Assembly (NCBI GenBank): GCA_910586105.1
Contig: CAJUGU010000109.1
Coordinates: 1 to 13,808 of the forward strand
Reading direction: 5' to 3'
DNA: 13,808 nucleotides
From: an uncultured Eubacteriales bacterium
GTDB lineage: Bacteria; Bacillota; Clostridia; Oscillospirales; Butyricicoccaceae
The translations under genes were made by a program, and so were the position numbers. Shown piece after piece: positions 1 through 6,033 of the stretch (the first letter of the stretch is position 1; every line of letters starts with the position of its first letter). Below the pieces are notes generated by a model. The model was not told where the DNA came from. It saw only the letters and a program-made list of their open reading frames with translations, and searched no databases.

Positions 1-211
1 CCTCTGGACACCCGCGATGCTGCGCATCGCCTGTGCCGCCTGCGGGCGGGGAAAGAGGTAGCCAAGTCAAACCGATAAGCATATTTTGAAAAACGCCGCA
101 AATATCCCGCAGCCGAGCGGGACCAACCATGGCTGTGCTGAAACAAGGGCGCTGGAATGGACGGCGCCGGAGTAAGGGGCGTCCCGAAGCTGGATCGTAC
201 CCGGCATTGGG
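1..211. other. Window edge, no confident gene
   Basis: This stretch lies downstream of the vsr stop codon. On the plus strand, frame 1 is open from the edge to a TAA at 76-78 and would give a 25-residue tail ending KEVAKSNR. It could be the C-terminus of a gene cut by the window edge, but I recognise no family and it is too short to judge. A perfect hairpin (GCGATGC, 3-nt loop, GCATCGC) lies at 14-30. The rest up to 211 shows no promoter, RNA gene or conserved reading frame that I can support. Confidence 0.3.
105..122 (-). terminator. Weak hairpin downstream of vsr, possible terminator
   Basis: TCCCGC and GCGGGA pair around a 6-nt loop. Read on the minus strand the stem is followed by ATATTTGC, only a poor U-tract. 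It lies about 90 nt past the vsr stop and is the best candidate in view for the end of the restriction-modification operon. The short stem and weak U-run keep confidence low. Confidence 0.25.
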
Positions 212-619
212 TCAACGCAGTTCCTCCAGCTGGGCAAGCAGCGCTTCCCGGTTGGCTTTTTTCAGTTCGCATTCCCAGATACGCAGCACCTTCCAACCGC
301 GCGCTTCAAACATCGCCGTGACCTCGCGGTCACGGCGCATATTGCGTTCCCGCTTTTTTTGCCAATAATCCGAATGATCCGAAGGGCGGGTATTGCGGCA
401 GTCATGCCCGTGCCAGAAGCAACCGTCCACAAACACGGCGACCCTGCGGGACAGGAATACGAAATCGGGTTTCCCCTTGACGGGGTAATTCCGTCGCCAG
501 CCGGCGATCCCGTTCTGCCGGAAGATCTCGATCAGCCGCAGCTCGGTAGACTTGTTCCCGTTGGATTTGACCTGCCGCATGATCGCAGACCGTTTGTCCC
601 GGTCGAATACGTCAGCCAT
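212..619 (-). CDS. vsr: Vsr very short patch repair endonuclease
   Basis: This 135-aa protein has the full length and layout of Vsr, the endonuclease that nicks next to T:G mismatches left when 5-methylcytosine deaminates. Visible family marks are the N-terminal helix region (residues 1-30), catalytic Asp51 in KPDFVF, the DGCFWHGHDC block at 65-74 with the catalytic/metal histidines and structural Cys67, His72 and Cys74, Asp98 in RRDREV, and WEC at 115-117 with the last zinc-type cysteine. All key residues line up with those known for E. coli Vsr, so it should be active. It starts 4 nt after the DUF4928 gene stops and has no strong ribosome binding site of its own, which suggests translational coupling. 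It is the last gene of a methyltransferase-endonuclease-Vsr operon, where it would repair deamination at the sites methylated by the first gene. Confidence 0.95.
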   Translation of the reverse strand: MADVFDRDKRSAIMRQVKSNGNKSTELRLIEIFRQNGIAGWRRNYPVKGKPDFVFLSRRVAVFVDGCFWHGHDCRNTRPSDHSDYWQKKRERNMRRDREVTAMFEARGWKVLRIWECELKKANREALLAQLEELR

Positions 620-623
620 TGCG

Positions 624-1562
624 TCACCGGGTCTCGAATTCGATGCGAAGGCTCGGATCGTTTTCGGCCTTCAGCACGATGTCGTTATAACGGCGGATGA
701 GATCCGTAAGCGCCGCGTTGCGCTGGGACTCGTCAAACCGGCTGCGTTCATATACATAAGCGGACAAGAACTGCTGGATATCCCACACCTCCACGCGCCC
801 GGAAAGCCCGGAGTCCTCGGCGAGGTTGAGGGCGGTATGCACCCGCTCCAAGATCGTGATAATGACCGGACGGTACCCGCCCCGCAGGTTGGCCCTGCAC
901 TTTTCGATCAGCAACGCCCCCGGCATGGTTGTGCAATGGACGGCTGTGCGGTCGATGACGAAGTCGCCGCTGCGGTCGGTCGGTGCGTCCGCCACGGATG
1001 CGCCGTGAATCTCGAAAGACCCTTCCGGCAGGGCCAGGCAGAGCCGGGCCGCCGCCAGATGTTGGAGCACCGTGCCCAGATACTGCGTGCCTGGGTTCTG
1101 CTTTTGCCGCTTTTTGGCCTGCTCGAACAGCTCGTCAAGGCTCGCGCTGACCGTTTTGGATGGGTCGGCAGTCAGGACGAAGGGCTGGTTGCGGAAATAT
1201 TCCCGCACCTGCTCGGCCCAGAACGCCTCGACAAAGGCAAGGTCGACGGCCTCCTCCTCGTTCCACGCGTTGAGGAAACCGACATACCGGATCATGAGCC
1301 CCATGCTGCCCCGGCTGGTGCGCCCGCCTTCGGCGGAAAGCTGCTGCGTGATGCCGTGTTCTTTCAGGATCTTTTTCAGGTTCCCGCCGCCCAGCCCGGC
1401 GACCTGCCCTTTGCTGCTGGTCTGGAAATCGTCTGGATCCAGCGGGAACGAGCGGTCCCGTACCAGCCGCGTGAACTGCACGACCAGCGACAGCGGCCCC
1501 TTTGTGAAGATATTACACTCCGTTTGGAACGCTTTCAGCCGTTCATTTGGAAGGATCGTCAT
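624..1562 (-). CDS. DUF4928 protein, likely type II restriction endonuclease
   Basis: The 312-aa product matches what I recall of the DUF4928 family, whose members sit beside C5-cytosine methyltransferases and are thought to be their restriction endonucleases. Recognisable stretches are KGPLSLVVQFTR (21-32), the GGRTSRGSMG block (79-88), and the conserved core ADAPTDRSGDFVID (191-204) followed by a TTMPGALLIEKC segment (211-222). Asp200, Asp204, Glu220 and Lys221 could belong to a PD-(D/E)XK-like nuclease centre; that assignment is inference, because the spacing is not the textbook ExK. The start overlaps the methyltransferase gene by 20 nt and follows GGAGG by 6 nt, so translation is probably coupled to the methyltransferase and delayed relative to it, a sensible order for host protection. 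The recognition sequence cannot be read from the protein. I am fairly sure of the family and less sure of nuclease activity. Confidence 0.75.
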   Translation of the reverse strand: MTILPNERLKAFQTECNIFTKGPLSLVVQFTRLVRDRSFPLDPDDFQTSSKGQVAGLGGGNLKKILKEHGITQQLSAEGGRTSRGSMGLMIRYVGFLNAWNEEEAVDLAFVEAFWAEQVREYFRNQPFVLTADPSKTVSASLDELFEQAKKRQKQNPGTQYLGTVLQHLAAARLCLALPEGSFEIHGASVADAPTDRSGDFVIDRTAVHCTTMPGALLIEKCRANLRGGYRPVIITILERVHTALNLAEDSGLSGRVEVWDIQQFLSAYVYERSRFDESQRNAALTDLIRRYNDIVLKAENDPSLRIEFETR

Positions 1563-2649
1563 ATACCGCCTCCGCGATCTTGGTCAGGAAACGCTCGCCG
1601 ATGAACTGCGCCACCGGCATTGCGACCGCGTCCCCCATGGCTTTATAGCCGTCGTTGTAGCTGCCGGGCAGGAGGAAGCTGTCCGGCGCGCCCATCAGGC
1701 GGGCGGCTTCGCGGACGGTCAGCAGCCGCGCATGGGTCGTTCCGCCCTGCCGGACCACTAAGTACTGCTTGCTGCTCCCGCCCTCGGGCGTCCGCAGGCA
1801 TCCCGCGATCCCGTCGAACCGCAGTTCCAGCTGCTGTTCGCCGTGCCGCGTCCGCCGGTAGCCGGTCGCATAGACGGTATCGCGTTCGTTGAGCCGGACG
1901 CGATGGCGCGCGGGCACGAGCCGGAGCACATCGTCTTTATCAAAGGGGGCGTCGCGGTCGACGATATCCTTCAGCGATTTGCTCCGGCGCGGCGGCTTGT
2001 CCGCCGCCCACCAGATCCATCCCGGCAGGGAACGCCCCAGCTCGGCCGCCGCCTTATTGTGCAGCCAGCAGGGGCCGGGGCCGGTCAGCTCGGGCGGGAT
2101 TGTGCAACCGTGCGCCACTGCGATCACGAACACCCTGGGCCGGGACTGCGGCACGAAATGCGAGGCGTTCAGCACGATCGCCCCGCAGTCGAAACCGCGG
2201 CCGACCAGCGCGGTATGGAGGGCGCGGTAATTTGCCCCGCCGTTGGTCGAGAGCAGGCCGGATACGTTTTCCAGCAGCAGGAGCCGGGGCTTCCGCTCGA
2301 GCTCGTCCAGGACGCGCAGCCATTCCCAGACGAGGCCGCTCCGGGAGGCATGGATCCCGCCCATTGAGCCCGCCAGCGAAAGATCCTGGCAGGGGAAGCT
2401 GGCCCACGACAGGTGGGCGAACGGCAGGTCGCGCCCGCGCACGTTCCGGATATCGTCCAGCGCGAAGTGGCTGCGCCCGAAGTTGGCCTCGTAGACCGCG
2501 GCCTTCTGCGCGCTGACATCATTGGACCAGACCGGCTTGAACATCCCTTTCAGGCCATAGGCGACCAGTCCGCTCCCGGCAAAAAATTCATGCATCGTCC
2601 AGGGCGCAGAGGACAGGTCGACGCGCGGTTTTTCATATGTGTGCGGCAT
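1543..2649 (-). CDS. DNA (cytosine-5-)-methyltransferase
   Basis: This 368-aa enzyme transfers methyl from S-adenosylmethionine to C5 of cytosine in a specific DNA site. Motif I is FAGSG (22-27), motif IV is FPCQDLSLAG with catalytic Cys87, motif VI is ENV (127-129), and motif VIII is QSRPRVF (168-174). A target recognition region fills about residues 180-305, and the C-terminus carries REAARLMGAP (313-322) and the motif X equivalent GYKAMGDAVAMPV (334-346). The frame stays open upstream to 2862, but that point lies inside the promoter. ATG at 2649 is chosen because AGAGGAGG precedes it by 7 nt and the family homology begins just after it. It is the first gene of the operon, overlapping the DUF4928 gene by 20 nt. 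The paired endonuclease and Vsr indicate a complete type II restriction-modification unit rather than an orphan methylase. Confidence 0.95.
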   Translation of the reverse strand: MPHTYEKPRVDLSSAPWTMHEFFAGSGLVAYGLKGMFKPVWSNDVSAQKAAVYEANFGRSHFALDDIRNVRGRDLPFAHLSWASFPCQDLSLAGSMGGIHASRSGLVWEWLRVLDELERKPRLLLLENVSGLLSTNGGANYRALHTALVGRGFDCGAIVLNASHFVPQSRPRVFVIAVAHGCTIPPELTGPGPCWLHNKAAAELGRSLPGWIWWAADKPPRRSKSLKDIVDRDAPFDKDDVLRLVPARHRVRLNERDTVYATGYRRTRHGEQQLELRFDGIAGCLRTPEGGSSKQYLVVRQGGTTHARLLTVREAARLMGAPDSFLLPGSYNDGYKAMGDAVAMPVAQFIGERFLTKIAEAVYDDPSK

Positions 2650-2827
2650 CCGCGTTCCTCCTCTGTGCAGCGTTTGCGCCGGCTGTGCGGCGGTTTCCGA
2701 AAAAAGCGCCGGGGGACGGCTCCTGTGCGCGGCCCCGCCGCTCGGGTGAACGCGCAGTCGATCCGGCGTGCGTCCCGCTGGCTGCGCGCGGCGCTTCCGG
2801 CGCCGCCGAAAGGGGGGGCTTTGAACA
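2650..2827 (-). promoter_or_regulatory. Structured leader of the methyltransferase operon, possible attenuator
   Basis: From the predicted transcription start near 2827 to the ATG there are about 178 GC-rich nucleotides. They hold a perfect 7-bp hairpin with a 5-nt loop at 2788-2806. A second, longer hairpin pairs 2706-2714 with 2733-2741 with one internal mismatch. Read on the minus strand, the second is followed directly by six Ts (2700-2705), as in an intrinsic terminator. A terminator inside a leader could attenuate transcription of the restriction-modification genes. No short regulatory gene with a clear ribosome binding site was seen here. The reading frame open through this stretch is judged noncoding because it is arginine/proline-rich and starts at the promoter. 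Confidence 0.4.
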
Positions 2828-2833
2828 GGTTTT

Positions 2834-2862
2834 ATTATATTCGTTCGCGCGAAAATAGTCAA
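2834..2862 (-). promoter_or_regulatory. Promoter of the restriction-modification operon
   Basis: On the minus strand TTGACT (2862-2857) and TATAAT (2839-2834) are separated by exactly 17 bp, close to the housekeeping sigma consensus. Transcription should start near 2827. This AT-rich patch stands out from its GC-rich surroundings. The stretch from 2863 to 2939, between here and the repressor terminator, shows no feature. Confidence 0.85.
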
Positions 2863-2939
2863 GCGTTTCGTGCGGCGGAGCGGGCGGGCGTGCCCGGAGC
2901 CCTCCGGCGGACGCGCCTGTTGGGCGTGCGGGGACGTTC

Positions 2940-2980
2940 AAAAAAAGCCGACGGGAGAGGGCTTTTCCTCTCCCGTCCGA
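2940..2980 (-). terminator. Intrinsic terminator of the BlaI-type gene
   Basis: A perfect 10-bp stem (ACGGGAGAGG and CCTCTCCCGT, 6-nt loop, 2951-2976) can be lengthened by a few pairs around a single bulge. On the minus strand it is followed by a run of seven Ts (2946-2940). It starts about a dozen bases after the repressor stop codon and separates that gene from the restriction-modification operon. Confidence 0.85.
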
Positions 2981-2992
2981 CAGGACGTTCGT

Positions 2993-3391
2993 TCAGTTTT
3001 GTGGATCCTGCCCGTTCCGCGCGGCTTCTTCCTCGACGTGGTCGAGCATCGCGCGCAGTTCCGCGATATCCTCGGCGGAAAGCGTTTCGTCTCCAATCAT
3101 GCGGGCGAATAGCTGCTTTGCCGAACCATGGTAAAGCATATCGAGGAACGATTGGTTTTCTTTCCGCTGCACCTCTTCGCGGGTGATGAGCGGTTCGCAG
3201 ACAAAGCCAGGGTCGGTGCGCTGCATCAGGCCTTTGGCGACGATGCGCGTGATCAATGTGTAGATCGTGTTCTTCGACCAGCCGGTCTGCGGCATCAGGA
3301 TGGCTGCGATGCGGTTGGCGCGGATCGGATGTTCGTCCCATACCACATTCATTACTTTCATTTCGCAGGGCTGCAGGTCTTTCCCCTTCAT
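2993..3391 (-). CDS. BlaI/MecI/CopY-family transcriptional repressor
   Basis: This 132-aa protein has the usual length of the family. A winged helix occupies about residues 5-65, including MKVMNVVWDE and the recognition-helix region GWSKNTIYTLITRIVAKGL. It is followed by the family's ITREEV...SFLDMLYHGSAKQLFARMI segment and an acidic dimerisation tail. Such proteins bind TACA/TGTA-type dyads as dimers and repress beta-lactamase, copper or other genes. They are usually released when a BlaR1-type membrane protease cleaves them or when metal binds. ATG at 3391 is chosen because GGGAGG lies 7 nt upstream; an in-frame TTG at 3406 would sit on the ribosome binding site itself. No M56 sensor-protease or efflux gene is adjacent, so its target is unknown. 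It has its own terminator and promoter. Confidence 0.9.
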   Translation of the reverse strand: MKGKDLQPCEMKVMNVVWDEHPIRANRIAAILMPQTGWSKNTIYTLITRIVAKGLMQRTDPGFVCEPLITREEVQRKENQSFLDMLYHGSAKQLFARMIGDETLSAEDIAELRAMLDHVEEEAARNGQDPQN

Positions 3392-3466
3392 GGCATTTCC
3401 TCCCAATTATAACAACGGCTGTTGATCGGCTCATGATGCACCGAACCGGTCTACTATGCTGGCAAA

Positions 3467-3495
3467 ATTTTACCACATTCCCCCCGGAAAGTAAA
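3467..3495 (-). promoter_or_regulatory. Probable promoter of the BlaI-type gene
   Basis: On the minus strand TTTACT (3495-3490) and TAAAAT (3472-3467) are 17 bp apart and match the consensus at 4/6 and 5/6 positions. Transcription would start near 3460, giving a leader of about 70 nt. Confidence 0.55.
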
Positions 3496-3517
3496 TTACA
3501 AAACGGTTACAACTGTG
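3496..3517. promoter_or_regulatory. TTACA repeats, candidate BlaI/CopY-type operator
   Basis: Two TTACA half-sites start at 3496 and 3507, one helical turn apart, immediately next to the -35 box of the repressor gene. The second is part of TACAACTGTG (3508-3517), which matches the family's TACA-NN-TGTA dyad at all but the last position. The placement suits autoregulation. The match is by eye only. Confidence 0.4.
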
Positions 3518-3682
3518 CGAAACCAGTCGTTTTTCCGTTTGAAAAGCGGATGCTTTGACGATTTAATGTAAAAAAATGCATGTATCGGCGAGCGGGGCGC
3601 TGTATGGCGGGACGTCCGGGGAGCGGATGCGCGGCGGCGCGCCGGAAGACAAAAAGCCGGTTCCCTGTGCGGAAAAACAGGC

Positions 3683-3711
3683 TTGCCAGCCGCCGCCCCG
3701 CGCGGTATACT
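3683..3711 (+). promoter_or_regulatory. dinB promoter
   Basis: TTGCCA (3683-3688) and TATACT (3706-3711) are separated by 17 bp, each one base off consensus. Transcription should start near 3718, just before the AAGGAGG ribosome binding site at 3721-3727. Confidence 0.75.
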
Positions 3712-3736
3712 GAAAAGCAGAAGGAGGGGACGGCGG

Positions 3737-4984
3737 ATGCGCAGGCTGGTCTTTCATATTGATGTCAACAGCGCCTACCTGTCGTGGGAGGCGGCGCGGC
3801 GGGTGGCGCAGGGCGGCGGCGACCTGCGGCTGGTACCGTCGGCGGTCGGGGGCGACCGGGAAAAGCGCACGGGCGTGATCCTGGCCAAATCGATCCCGGC
3901 GAAGGCGTTCGGCGTGCAGACCGGGGAGCCGGTCGCGATGGCGCTGCGAAAGTGCCCGGAGCTGGTGCTGGTAAAGCCGGATTTCCGTCTGTATGAGCGT
4001 TCGTCGCAGGCGTTCCTGGCGGTCTGCCGGAAATATGCGCCCGTGGTGGAAAAGTTTTCGATCGACGAGTGCTTCCTCGACATGACGGGCACGGAAAACC
4101 TGTATCCCGACCCGCTTGCGATCGCCTGCCGGATCCGGGACGAGATCCGGGAACAGCTCGGGTTCACGGTGAATGTCGGCGTCAGCGAGAACAAGCTGCT
4201 CGCGAAAATGGCGAGCGATTTTGAAAAGCCTGACCGGGTGCATACGCTGTTCCCGTCCGAGCTGGCGGAAAAGCTGTGGCCGCTGCCGGTGGGCAGCCTG
4301 TTTTCGGTGGGACGCTCGACGGCGGAACGGCTCCGGAAGGCGCGCCTCGATACGGTCGGGGCGCTGGCCGCCTGCGACCCGCAGCAGCTGCAAGCGCTGG
4401 TCGGGGCGAAGGCTGCAAGGCGGCTGCATGCGTATGCCAACGGCGTCGACCCGTCCCCGGTGCTCGCCGAGCCAGAGGAGGCCAAGGGCTACAGCATCTC
4501 GACGACGCTGGAAGAGGACGTCATCACCTGGGAGCAGGCGTATCAGGTGCTGGCGGCGCTGGCGGACAGCGTTGCGGCGCATCTTCGCTCGGACGGCGCG
4601 AAGGCGTCCCGTATCGCGGTCGCCTTCCGTTCCAACACGTTCCAGAACCGGTCCCACCAGAAAAAGCTCCCCGAGCCGACCGACATCACCGCAGAGATCT
4701 ACGGGGTGGCGCGGCAGCTGTTTGGAGAGCTGTGGAACGGGACGACGCCGCTGCGCGGGCTGGGCGTTTCGCTGACCGGCGTGACGCGGGACGGCTGCGA
4801 ACAGACCTCTCTGTTCGTGGACGAGGGCCGCGAACGGGCGCGCCGGTTGGATCGGACGGTGGACGACCTGCGCAGCCGGTTCGGCACGGAGGCCATTTCG
4901 CGGGGGTCGGCGATGGGCTCCACGTTGCGCGTAGGCCGGAAGTATCGGGCGCAGGAAGAGCTGAAACGGGACGGGCGGCGCTGA
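3737..4984 (+). CDS. dinB: DNA polymerase IV (Y-family translesion polymerase)
   Basis: This 415-aa protein copies past damaged bases in DNA. It begins with the Y-family motif FHIDVNSAYLSW, with catalytic Asp9 and Tyr14 at the steric-gate position that excludes ribonucleotides. SIDECFLDMT follows, with catalytic Asp110 and Glu111. The thumb helix-hairpin-helix region lies around 183-235 and the little-finger domain around 250-350. A beta-clamp binding motif, QTSLF, is present at 356-360, near the C-terminus. ATG at 3737 is preceded by AAGGAGG with a longish 9-nt spacer. The frame is open upstream to 3683, but that point is inside the promoter. The HIDVNSA version of the first motif is typical of clostridial members. 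No LexA box was seen, so SOS control is not evident. It is transcribed alone and ends in a hairpin. Confidence 0.95.
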   Translation: MRRLVFHIDVNSAYLSWEAARRVAQGGGDLRLVPSAVGGDREKRTGVILAKSIPAKAFGVQTGEPVAMALRKCPELVLVKPDFRLYERSSQAFLAVCRKYAPVVEKFSIDECFLDMTGTENLYPDPLAIACRIRDEIREQLGFTVNVGVSENKLLAKMASDFEKPDRVHTLFPSELAEKLWPLPVGSLFSVGRSTAERLRKARLDTVGALAACDPQQLQALVGAKAARRLHAYANGVDPSPVLAEPEEAKGYSISTTLEEDVITWEQAYQVLAALADSVAAHLRSDGAKASRIAVAFRSNTFQNRSHQKKLPEPTDITAEIYGVARQLFGELWNGTTPLRGLGVSLTGVTRDGCEQTSLFVDEGRERARRLDRTVDDLRSRFGTEAISRGSAMGSTLRVGRKYRAQEELKRDGRR

Positions 4985-4994
4985 GCGCCGCCCG
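4972..4994 (+). terminator. Hairpin at the dinB stop codon
   Basis: CGGGCGGCGC and GCGCCGCCCG form a perfect 10-bp GC stem whose 3-nt loop is the TGA stop codon of dinB (4982-4984). Only ATTTGC follows, so the U-tract is weak. It probably acts as a terminator or 3'-end stabiliser. Confidence 0.5.
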
Positions 4995-5084
4995 ATTTGC
5001 ATCCATTTCGCTAAGCACAACGGCATTGCCTTCACTGGTGCTGACGTGCAGTGGTTCGTTGTGCTTTACGGTAACGTTTGCCAA
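4992..5084 (-). pseudogene. Relic resembling a Phd/YefM-type antitoxin
   Basis: On the minus strand a 31-codon stretch reads ANVTVKHNEPLHVSTSEGN followed by AVVLSEMDANR. This looks like the central strand-turn-strand part of Phd/YefM antitoxins (typically ..NEPV.IST..GNAVL.SEEDY). The N-terminal third and the C-terminal toxin-binding part are missing. There is no good start codon (TTG only) or ribosome binding site, and the frame then runs antisense into the dinB hairpin. I read it as a decayed fragment left by a lost toxin-antitoxin locus. The resemblance is from memory of the family, not a search. An AGCACAACG/CGTTGTGCT inverted repeat (5014-5022, 5057-5065) lies inside it. Confidence 0.45.
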
Positions 5085-5104
5085 TATGCGTGCCGGCCTT
5101 GCCG

Positions 5105-5977
5105 TTATCCTTCCGGCCCTTTGCCGACGAAGTTTTTCCGGTATGCCTTCGGCGACACGCCGACGTGCTTGGTGAACTGCGCCGAAAAATAGCTGGTCGT
5201 TTCATAACCGACGCGTTCGCCGATCTCCGTCACCGAAAGGTCGGTCGTGATCAGCAGGGTCTGGGCTTCGCCGATCCGGCGGCGCAGCAGGTAATTCATC
5301 GGCGAATAGCCGTACAGCTTTTTGAAAACGTGGGAGAGGTAGGGCGCGCTCAGGTGGAGCGCGGCGGCAAGCTCGGGCATCCCGAGATCTTCTGCGTAAT
5401 GCTGGTCGAGGTGGGCCTTGATCCGCGCGCCGAGCGCGGATTCGGGCTCCGGCTCGGGGCTGGGGGCGGGCGCGCCCGGCAGCAGCGGCAAGCAGCGCAG
5501 GAGGAAGGCTTCCGTCAGCGACTGCGCGTAGAGCTCCTGTGCGCGCCCGCCGCGCCGCAGGGCGCTGAAGATCATTTCACACAGGGTTTCCAGCTCCGGC
5601 AGCTCGTCCCCGCAATGAAGGACAGGGGACGCGCCGTCGGGCAGCAGGGCGTTTTTGTGCAGCCCGGGAAGCGCCAGCCCGCCAATGGCAAGGCAATGGG
5701 CTTTGAGCTGATGATCGGCCCATGGGCCTTCGTCATGGATCACGCCGCTGTTATAAATGACCATATCGCCCGGCTGCACCAGATGCTTCCGGTCGTTGAT
5801 CAGATATTCTGCCGTGCCGCGATGGACAAGGAGCACCTCCACATAATCGTCATGGGAGTGCATGACCCGGTTAAAGGAGGTCATACCCCAGTCGACCAGA
5901 CTGGCATAGAGCAGATGGGGACGGTTTTCCGCATGGAAAACGGGATCGTATGCGCTGCGGACGAAATATTGAAGCAC
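5105..5977 (-). CDS. AraC-family transcriptional regulator with cupin sensor domain
   Basis: This 290-aa protein has the two-domain build of AraC regulators. The N-terminal cupin (about 10-165) contains RVMHSHDDYVEVLLVHRG (38-54) and LVQPGDMVIYNSGVIHD, where the histidines could hold a metal or small ligand. The C-terminal double helix-turn-helix (about 185-285) carries MPELAAALHLSAPYLSHVFKK and the family signature ITEIGERVGYETTSYFSAQFTKHVGVSP-like region ending SPKAYRK. A Pro/Glu-rich linker lies between them. Translation starts at GTG 5977, which follows a perfect AAGGAGGT by 5 nt. The gene begins 56 nt after rqcH on the same strand and may be transcribed with it. AraC proteins often sit beside the sugar-uptake or catabolic genes they control, but none is next to it here, so its target and ligand are unknown. 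Confidence 0.9.
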   Translation of the reverse strand: MLQYFVRSAYDPVFHAENRPHLLYASLVDWGMTSFNRVMHSHDDYVEVLLVHRGTAEYLINDRKHLVQPGDMVIYNSGVIHDEGPWADHQLKAHCLAIGGLALPGLHKNALLPDGASPVLHCGDELPELETLCEMIFSALRRGGRAQELYAQSLTEAFLLRCLPLLPGAPAPSPEPEPESALGARIKAHLDQHYAEDLGMPELAAALHLSAPYLSHVFKKLYGYSPMNYLLRRRIGEAQTLLITTDLSVTEIGERVGYETTSYFSAQFTKHVGVSPKAYRKNFVGKGPEG

Positions 5978-6033
5978 GGGGAACCTCCTTATACCAAAAC
6001 AGGGCTTTTCCGGGATCCGAAAGCGGGGAACGC

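Larger units (their letters stand above)
3392..3736. other. Divergent intergenic region between the repressor and dinB
   Basis: This 345-bp gap holds the repressor promoter and TTACA repeats on its left side, and the dinB promoter and ribosome binding site on its right, each listed separately. A CAAC-GGCT-GTTG dyad lies at 3413-3424 in the repressor leader. A second TATAAT (minus strand, 3411-3406) lies so close to the ATG that it would leave no room for the ribosome binding site in the transcript. Between about 3520 and 3680 I see no gene and no recognisable LexA (SOS) box. Confidence 0.6.

Noticed and set aside
552..1604. Long plus-strand open frame of 350 codons
   Set aside because: It lies antisense to the DUF4928 gene, shows no recognisable domain and is explained by the high GC content.
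2650..2862. N-terminal extension of the methyltransferase from 2862
   Set aside because: It would start inside the -35 box, reads as low-complexity Arg/Pro-rich sequence, and the strong ribosome binding site marks 2649 as the start.
3406..3411. TATAAT just upstream of the BlaI-type start as its promoter
   Set aside because: Transcription would begin at the ribosome binding site itself and there is no matching -35 box.
3555..3587. TTGACG at 3555 as a dinB promoter
   Set aside because: No -10 box lies at a workable distance, while TTGCCA-17-TATACT at 3683-3711 is much better.
3563..5035. 490-codon minus-strand open frame
   Set aside because: It is antisense to dinB, has no family match and is rich in Arg/Pro/His, typical of shadow frames in GC-rich DNA.
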